A stretch of DNA of 10,227 bases from Methanomicrobiales archaeon (lineage in GTDB: Archaea; Halobacteriota; Methanomicrobia; Methanomicrobiales; Methanoculleaceae): assembly GCA_012521035.1 (NCBI GenBank), contig JAAYND010000075.1:1-10227 (forward strand), read 5' to 3'. Numbering within the stretch: the stretch's first letter is position 1; the number at the start of each line of letters is the position of its first letter. Both the position numbers and the translations under genes were made by a program. The notes beneath the pieces are model-generated. The model was not told where the DNA came from and did no database searches. It saw only the letters and a program-made list of their open reading frames with translations. Shown piece after piece: positions 5,196 through 10,227 of the stretch.

Positions 5196-7952
5196 ATGGA
5201 GATATCAGAGGGTGAACTTTCACAAATATTGCAGCCCTATATTAAGAGATTCAGAAAGCATCTTCCTGATCTTGACGATGAGACGGGAGGGATGGAAAAG
5301 AGACGATGGTTGATAAGGCAGGTCAGTGAGGCTTTCGGTGAGAAGGCAATACACGATCTGACTGAAGACCGCTTCCGTGCGATCTTTCGGGAGTTGTATG
5401 CTGTCTATGGAGTTAGCCGCCCATCAAAAGAGGAAAATCGAGACGAGTTTCTAAATCTCCTGATCAGCGAAAACTTTCAGCCGCTCAAGGAGAGACTGAT
5501 TGATCTGCTATACGGGCATGAGCCCATTGAGTCCAGGTACTCGACCTTTATTCATGCGACGCCGAATGCCGGACCGGCTATAACATCAGAGCTCCTCTGC
5601 TACACCGATCCAGAGCGATATGCAATACTTAACGGTTCTACGACTAGGGCGCTCTGGATCACAGACCTCGAAAAGTATCTCACCGCCCCAAAAAGAGGTG
5701 GTAAATCCGGCGAGTATTATATCCAGGGATTATTCCATAAGCAAGTGATGTTTTACCTACCAAAAAGAGGTGGTAAATCCGGCGAGTATTATATCCAGTT
5801 CACCAGGCTTGCGCAAAAGATCATGGAGGTGCTCCGAAAGGAACCAGAGTTCAGAGATGCTGATCTGGCTCTGGTCGACTATTTTTTCTACTCTGTCTCA
5901 AAAGCACGATTCTGGCAGATTGCCCCCGGGGAGGGGGGAAAGTACTGGGTGGATGAACCGGTATGGCAGACGAGAGGGATCGCGAGTATTGATTACAGCG
6001 AAATGGTAGCTGACCTGCACGCGGATCTGCTCAAGATAAATTCATATGGCGGGCTGCTTGAAGAATACATAAAAAACAACCCCGACAGGTCTGCCAGAAG
6101 CTGTAAACAGCAAACGAGAATGCTCCACGACTTCTTGAATGAAATTGAGATAGGCGACCTGATCGTTGCCAACAGAGGAAGAACCGCAATCCTTGGCTAC
6201 GGAAGAATCATTTCAGAACCGAAGATCGATGAATCGCTTGAGTATCCCATATTTCGCGAGGTAGAATGGATCAAGACCAACCTGAACGCCCCTATTGCCG
6301 ATGAATTGAAAGGGAAGTTCGGTCGGACTATCATCGGTCTGAACTTCAAGGAGTTCAAAGCGCTGATCCAGAAGAGTGGTCTCGAGAGGCCGATCCGGTA
6401 CTGGAACGTCCCCCCTGCCCGCCGCGATGGAAGAGACAATCTGCTGGAATTCTGGGGCGAATGGCAGCAGGGAGGGGTTGTCACCATAGGGTGGTCGGAG
6501 ATCGCCAGGGAATATGGAAACAAAGTCCTCGAGTGCAGCAATTACGATTCATACCTTACGGCGTACAAAAGTGTCTACGGCAACGATAGAGATCCTGAGA
6601 TCCTCTGGCACTTCCTCCACGAGATGGGCGAAGGCGATATAATCCTCGTCAATCGAGGGCAGAAGTCGATTGTAGGGCAGGGAATTATCACCTCCCCTGC
6701 CCGGATTGATCTTACTACTGACTATCCCTTCCACCGAACGGTAGATTGGAAAGCGTTTTCCTCAGAAATCCCCATCCCCTTCAATCTAAAAAGTAACTTC
6801 AGACCCATTCTCCGTGAATTGAGTGAATCGGAGTATCGTGACATTATGGCGCCTATAACCACCCCCCGACATCCCTTATTTGAGGCAATTCACCACGCAT
6901 TGAGATACAAAAAGCAGGTCATCCTCTACGGCCCCCCTGGAACAGGTAAAACATGGATGGCAACGAACTACATCAAGGATTTTGAGAAGGATCCGGTGGT
7001 GCGGGAAGGAACTGTGGAGCCCATCAAACGATCCTGCTTCGTGACGTTCCATCAATCCTTCTCGTATGAGGAGTTCGTCGAAGGGCTGAGGCCCTCTTCT
7101 GATGATGAGGGCAACATCTGTTACTCCGTTCAGGAAGGAATCTTCAAGACATTCTGCAGGGACGCTTTTAATGCTCTCATGAAAGAAGCAGGGCTCTCAA
7201 TGATCTGGCAGGAGGGGGATGCGATGCCCCTGCTTGCTGCGGATGAGAGGCAACGGGTAACCGGGATTCAGGACAATGTGCCGTTTTTCCTTCTCATCGA
7301 TGAGATCAACCGTGGCGACATCTCTCGTATATTCGGAGAGCTCATCACACTCCTTGAAGCAGACAAGCGCCTTTTCGCGGAACATGAACTCGTCGTCACC
7401 CTGCCTTATTCAAAGACGAGTTTCGGTATTCCCCCGAATCTGCGCATTATCGGCACAATGAACTCCGCTGACAAAAGCATCTCCCTTGTAGACGTTGCTC
7501 TGCGGCGGCGGTTCGGGTTCATTGAGATTATGCCCCAGACCGCTGTCCTTGAGGAGCACCTGAAGAGCGGGAACGAGAGCACACAGGAGATATTCGATCT
7601 CTCCATTGAGATCCTTGAGAGAGTGAACCAGCAGATCATATCCCTCTATGATCGGGATCATCAGATCGGACACAGCTACCTGATGAGACTGAACGATGCA
7701 ACTTCACGCGACGATGCTATCGAAAAGTTCTGGTTTGTGTGGTACTACGAGATCTTACCGCTCCTTCAAGAATACTTCTACGATTCACCCCGAAAGATGA
7801 AGGAGATCCTTGGCGACTTTGTGGACGTCGAGAACCATTCCTTTACGTTCAAGGAGCCCCTGTATGGCGAAGCGTTCATTTCCAGATGCAGACGCCTGAC
7901 CCTGTCGGAACATGGTGAAGAGAGCGGTGAGGAGCTTGACGGGATCCCATAG
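5196..7952 (+). CDS. mcrB: McrB-type AAA+ restriction NTPase with tandem EVE-like domains
   Basis: Predicted motor and DNA-reading subunit of a type IV (modification-dependent) restriction complex working with McrC. The 918 residues are about twice the length of E. coli McrB. Residues 1-235 form an unassigned N-domain, with a stretch (about 120-150) faintly like glycosylase/HhH folds. Two EVE/PUA-like modules follow, about 238-395 and 400-550; each opens with a W-rich strand (FWQIAP at 239-244; RYWNVPP at 401-407) and contains GD-hydrophobic-NRG (GDLIVANRG 320-328; GDIILVNRG 480-488). The AAA+ core has Walker A GPPGTGKT (579-586), Walker B LLIDEINRG (699-707), sensor 1 GTMNSAD (753-759) and the arginine-finger segment ALRRRF (768-773); DEINR and MN-x-AD are McrB hallmarks. 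GTP rather than ATP use is expected from the family. The start is fixed by a strong SD. An in-frame 72-bp insertion with repeat PKRGGKSGEYYIQ lies at 165-201. GC is low: 23/60 at 5221-5280 against 40/60 in ileS at 61-120, suggesting acquisition. Confidence 0.9.
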   Translation: MEISEGELSQILQPYIKRFRKHLPDLDDETGGMEKRRWLIRQVSEAFGEKAIHDLTEDRFRAIFRELYAVYGVSRPSKEENRDEFLNLLISENFQPLKERLIDLLYGHEPIESRYSTFIHATPNAGPAITSELLCYTDPERYAILNGSTTRALWITDLEKYLTAPKRGGKSGEYYIQGLFHKQVMFYLPKRGGKSGEYYIQFTRLAQKIMEVLRKEPEFRDADLALVDYFFYSVSKARFWQIAPGEGGKYWVDEPVWQTRGIASIDYSEMVADLHADLLKINSYGGLLEEYIKNNPDRSARSCKQQTRMLHDFLNEIEIGDLIVANRGRTAILGYGRIISEPKIDESLEYPIFREVEWIKTNLNAPIADELKGKFGRTIIGLNFKEFKALIQKSGLERPIRYWNVPPARRDGRDNLLEFWGEWQQGGVVTIGWSEIAREYGNKVLECSNYDSYLTAYKSVYGNDRDPEILWHFLHEMGEGDIILVNRGQKSIVGQGIITSPARIDLTTDYPFHRTVDWKAFSSEIPIPFNLKSNFRPILRELSESEYRDIMAPITTPRHPLFEAIHHALRYKKQVILYGPPGTGKTWMATNYIKDFEKDPVVREGTVEPIKRSCFVTFHQSFSYEEFVEGLRPSSDDEGNICYSVQEGIFKTFCRDAFNALMKEAGLSMIWQEGDAMPLLAADERQRVTGIQDNVPFFLLIDEINRGDISRIFGELITLLEADKRLFAEHELVVTLPYSKTSFGIPPNLRIIGTMNSADKSISLVDVALRRRFGFIEIMPQTAVLEEHLKSGNESTQEIFDLSIEILERVNQQIISLYDRDHQIGHSYLMRLNDATSRDDAIEKFWFVWYYEILPLLQEYFYDSPRKMKEILGDFVDVENHSFTFKEPLYGEAFISRCRRLTLSEHGEESGEELDGIP
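5688..5798 (+). repeat. perfect 39-bp direct repeat inside mcrB (72-bp offset)
   Basis: Copies at 5688-5726 and 5760-5798 are identical over all 39 bp, and the match stops abruptly at both ends. The repeat is exactly 13 codons (PKRGGKSGEYYIQ, residues 165-177 and 189-201), and the 33-bp spacer encodes GLFHKQVMFYL. The reading frame is kept, so McrB gains 24 residues in what looks like a loop of its N-domain. Neither flank resembles the spacer well enough for simple tandem duplication. Confidence 0.95.
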
Positions 7953-9312
7953 TGCAACCCTCTTTGAGTACGAACGATACCCCTACCGCATCGGGAACCG
8001 CGATTCTGTTCAGCCTGGCGACCCCCTGATCTACCTGGCGGAAGGTACCCTGCAGGAACTGGAAACCCTTAACCGGTCAAAGCGCTTCCTCGAGATCGAT
8101 CGCAATACGATTCGCCCGCTGAACTACATCGGCGTGGTGAAAGCGGGGGAGATCACCCTCCAGATCTTCCCCAAACTATTTCGAGGTGACGCCTCCTTCC
8201 GGCACAGGGATCTCATTGCCCGCAACGTCCTGAAGATGCTCATAATCGCTGAAAATCTCTCGATCCGGGAGATCGATGTTGCAGATCTGGCCACTGAGGA
8301 GCTTGACTTCTTTGAGATCTTCGTTCATCTCTTCGCAAAAAACCTGAACAAACTCATCAAATCTTCCCGGGCCCGCCAGTACGTCACCCGGCAGGAAGAT
8401 CTCCGCTATATCAGGGAGCGGATTGAGACCAGACGCTATACCAATCCGGCCAGACTCCATATTATCCCCGGCGTGTATCACGAGTTCTCAATGGATACGC
8501 CCCTTAATCGGACACTCAAATACACCTGCTACCTGATGTCCCGCATGGTGAGAAACGACGAGAATTCCCGTCTTCTGAAATCAATCGTCAACCTCCTCGA
8601 TGCAGTCACCCTCACGCCGGTCTCTCTCCCGGAGATCGAACGGATCCAGTTCAATCGCCTCAACGCCAGATTTGAACCTTTCATCAGGATATGCAGGATC
8701 TTTCTCTCGCACTCAACCCTCACTCTCCAGGCATCAGACGTGGAAACTTTCTCCCTGCTCATTCCTATGGAGACGCTATTCGAGGAGTTCATCGCCAGAG
8801 TGCTGATGAATGAACCACAGTTTTTCTTCGGCCAGCCGGTCTCGATCAGATCGCAAAAGAGCGAAGGGTACCTGGCAAGGGACATACGGGGAAAGGGGAT
8901 CTTTCGCTTAATACCCGATATCGTCGTCGAGAGTAGCAATGGTCATACTGTGATCGACACCAAATACAAGGTTTTGACAGGCGAAGATCGAAGACTGAGC
9001 GTCTCTCAGGCAGATATCTATCAGATGTACGCCTATGTCACAAAGACCGGAGCAGAGAGCGCCATGCTGCTTTATCCAGATACTGTGCAGGGAATCAAGG
9101 GAACATTCCTCTTTGATGACCTGCCAGAGGGAAGATCGGAGACGGTTCCTCTCTATATCGAATCAATCAGTCTTGCATATGATCTGACATCAAAGACCGG
9201 GTGGAGTCGGTTTCAGAACGATCTGGCTCAAAAGATGAGGATGGTCAGCGCAAACGGCGGTCGAGAGGGGCCAACGGCTATGGTCACCAGATCAGAGAGT
9301 GTCACCATCTGA
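7912..9312 (+). CDS. mcrC: McrC-family restriction nuclease subunit
   Basis: Predicted nuclease partner of McrB; in the known complex McrC stimulates the McrB NTPase and cuts DNA. It is up to 466 aa, longer than E. coli McrC (about 350) but normal for the wider family. The N-terminal part (to about residue 290) is the McrC/DUF2357-like region, with IGVVKAGEITLQIFPKL near the start and the STPL-like turn in MDTPLNRTLKY. The C-terminal PD-(D/E)xK core is intact: IPDIV (Asp336), then IDTKYK (Asp349, Lys351), then QADIYQMYAYV. The start is uncertain. The ATG at 7912 lacks a good SD; a GTG at 7927 has GGTGA (7914-7918) 8 nt before it, and a TTG at 7936 follows GGTGAGG closely. The overlap with mcrB is therefore 41, 26 or 17 bp. 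Overlap and order show a co-transcribed pair. GC is intermediate (32/60 at 8041-8100). Confidence 0.93.
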   Translation: MVKRAVRSLTGSHSATLFEYERYPYRIGNRDSVQPGDPLIYLAEGTLQELETLNRSKRFLEIDRNTIRPLNYIGVVKAGEITLQIFPKLFRGDASFRHRDLIARNVLKMLIIAENLSIREIDVADLATEELDFFEIFVHLFAKNLNKLIKSSRARQYVTRQEDLRYIRERIETRRYTNPARLHIIPGVYHEFSMDTPLNRTLKYTCYLMSRMVRNDENSRLLKSIVNLLDAVTLTPVSLPEIERIQFNRLNARFEPFIRICRIFLSHSTLTLQASDVETFSLLIPMETLFEEFIARVLMNEPQFFFGQPVSIRSQKSEGYLARDIRGKGIFRLIPDIVVESSNGHTVIDTKYKVLTGEDRRLSVSQADIYQMYAYVTKTGAESAMLLYPDTVQGIKGTFLFDDLPEGRSETVPLYIESISLAYDLTSKTGWSRFQNDLAQKMRMVSANGGREGPTAMVTRSESVTI

Positions 9313-9328
9313 CGGCATATCTTCCAGC

Positions 9329-9345
9329 GTAACTGCCCCGGTTAC
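9329..9345. terminator. short inverted repeat between convergent gene ends
   Basis: GTAAC (9329-9333) and GTTAC (9341-9345) flank a 7-nt loop in the 37-bp gap between mcrC and the radical SAM gene. It could mark a shared transcript end, but the stem is only 5 bp and there is no T-run. Confidence 0.2.
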
Positions 9346-9349
9346 TCCA

Positions 9350-10227
9350 TCAGGAGTGAAAAACCATCACCCCCTCAATCCCCGTCTCCCCCGCGACCTC
9401 CCGGAACTCATCGATATCCCGAAACGGCCTGCGTGCGGCTATGGCGGCAGCCCTCTTCTTCCCGACGCCCGGGATCCAGCGGAGCGCCGCTACCGGGAAG
9501 GTGTTGATCTCCACCGGAGAGGGAAGCGCCGTCACCGACCGCATCCCCCAATCGACAACGACTGCGTCGAGCACGCTTCCCGCCGGAAGGGTGAGCGGGA
9601 TCCCGACGAGGATCGGGTAGGAACCCATCTGCCGGCCAAACGAGGGCTTCCCGGCGACCTCGATTATGACATCCCTGAGAACGGTCCCGACGGGAAAGAC
9701 CCGGGCGAGCATCGGTTCATCAAACTCCTTCCGGGTCCACTCCTTGAACGTGCGGAACCGGGCATCGTGCATCCCGAGGGTGTTCTCCTCGTAGGCCCGT
9801 GTCCCCTCAAACGGCATAACCTGCCGGATGTTCACCCGCCGGACCATGAGTCCGGCATCGAGCACCCGCCGGAGGAACGCCTCGTTCGCATCAAACGTCG
9901 CCGGCGTCTCCCCCGCAAGACCGACGACGAAGTTTATGCCCGGGAGGAGCTCCGGTATGCCGGCGGTCCGCTGTCCCCCGACCTCGTTCACGATCTCGAT
10001 AGCGCGAAAGACGTCATCCGGCATCGCTTTCAGGTTGTTTGCCCTGACCACCGCCGGATCAGCGGTCTCCATACCAAACGCCGCTGTATCCCCCGGCGTA
10101 TGGCCGGCGACTATGACCCCGAGCGCCTCCCGGGCCGCATCCTCGTGGCGGGCGATGGTGCCCGGGTTTATGTTATCGATATGCAGGGTCAGGAGATCCG
10201 GGGCGCTCTCCCGGACGGCGGAGAAGA
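9350..10227 (-). CDS. radical SAM protein with C-terminal helix-hairpin-helix (COG1031 type), 5'-truncated
   Basis: An archaeal radical SAM enzyme of unknown substrate. 291 residues are visible; the frame is open to the window edge, so the N-terminal part with the CxxxCxxC iron-sulfur motif is missing. Family signatures are LTLHIDNINPGTIARHE and HTPGDTAAFGMETADPAVV near the fragment start, then EIVNEVGGQR, LLPGINFVVGLAGE and VRRVNIRQVMPFEGT, typical of the second half of a radical SAM barrel. The C-terminus is a helix-hairpin-helix, RWIPGVGKKRAAAIAARRPF (about 9420-9480), which usually binds the nucleic-acid backbone, so an RNA or DNA substrate is likely. The pattern matches the archaeal COG1031 family. 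High GC contrasts with the adjoining mcrBC genes, with which it is convergent; no functional link to restriction is implied. Confidence 0.9.
   Translation of the reverse strand, partial: FSAVRESAPDLLTLHIDNINPGTIARHEDAAREALGVIVAGHTPGDTAAFGMETADPAVVRANNLKAMPDDVFRAIEIVNEVGGQRTAGIPELLPGINFVVGLAGETPATFDANEAFLRRVLDAGLMVRRVNIRQVMPFEGTRAYEENTLGMHDARFRTFKEWTRKEFDEPMLARVFPVGTVLRDVIIEVAGKPSFGRQMGSYPILVGIPLTLPAGSVLDAVVVDWGMRSVTALPSPVEINTFPVAALRWIPGVGKKRAAAIAARRPFRDIDEFREVAGETGIEGVMVFHS

Noticed and set aside
5688..5798. Repeat-spacer-repeat of CRISPR-like size (39-bp repeats, 33-bp spacer)
   Set aside because: Only two copies, in frame inside an intact mcrB gene, exactly codon-aligned, with no leader or cas genes nearby. 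It is an intragenic duplication.

Overview
The window looks like a euryarchaeal methanogen chromosome. I infer Methanomicrobiales, possibly Methanoculleus-like. The grounds are the archaeal/eukaryotic-type IleRS, an archaeal Thg1, a site-2 protease with CBS tail, an archaeal radical SAM–HhH protein (COG1031 type), high GC in the housekeeping genes, and AT-rich archaeal-style promoter stretches. The genus is a guess from style; no 16S or other marker is present.

Layout. Positions 1-2541 hold the 3' four-fifths of ileS (+). Its last 18 bp overlap, tail to tail, the end of thg1 (-). thg1 lies 28 bp behind a small PRC-barrel gene (-), and the two look like one transcription unit. A 52-bp AT-rich gap (3551-3602) separates that unit from a divergent M50 site-2 protease gene with two CBS domains (+). 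A 456-bp gap (4740-5195) follows: its first part is GC-rich with inverted repeats, and its last part looks like a regulated promoter. Then comes a two-gene McrBC-type restriction operon (+, 5196-9312), clearly lower in GC than the genes around it. It ends convergently, 37 bp from the 3' end of a radical SAM–HhH gene (-) that runs off the right edge.

The accessory part is the McrBC module. McrB is 918 aa, about twice the length of E. coli McrB. It carries an N-terminal domain of uncertain identity, two successive EVE/PUA-like modules (about residues 238-395 and 400-550), and a C-terminal McrB AAA+ motor with Walker A, DEINR Walker B, sensor 1 and arginine-finger motifs. McrC overlaps the end of mcrB and has an intact PD-(D/E)xK nuclease motif. 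The expected function is modification-dependent (type IV) restriction: the EVE modules would read a modified base, the McrB ring would translocate, and McrC would cut. The modified base is not known from sequence.

The most unusual points are the doubled EVE-like reader and a perfect, codon-aligned 39-bp direct repeat inside mcrB that adds 24 residues. Upstream of mcrB, a 14-bp direct repeat with 21-bp period and a 7-bp palindrome sit just before a candidate BRE/TATA, suggesting transcriptional control. I saw no tRNA, rRNA, transposase, integrase or true CRISPR array.
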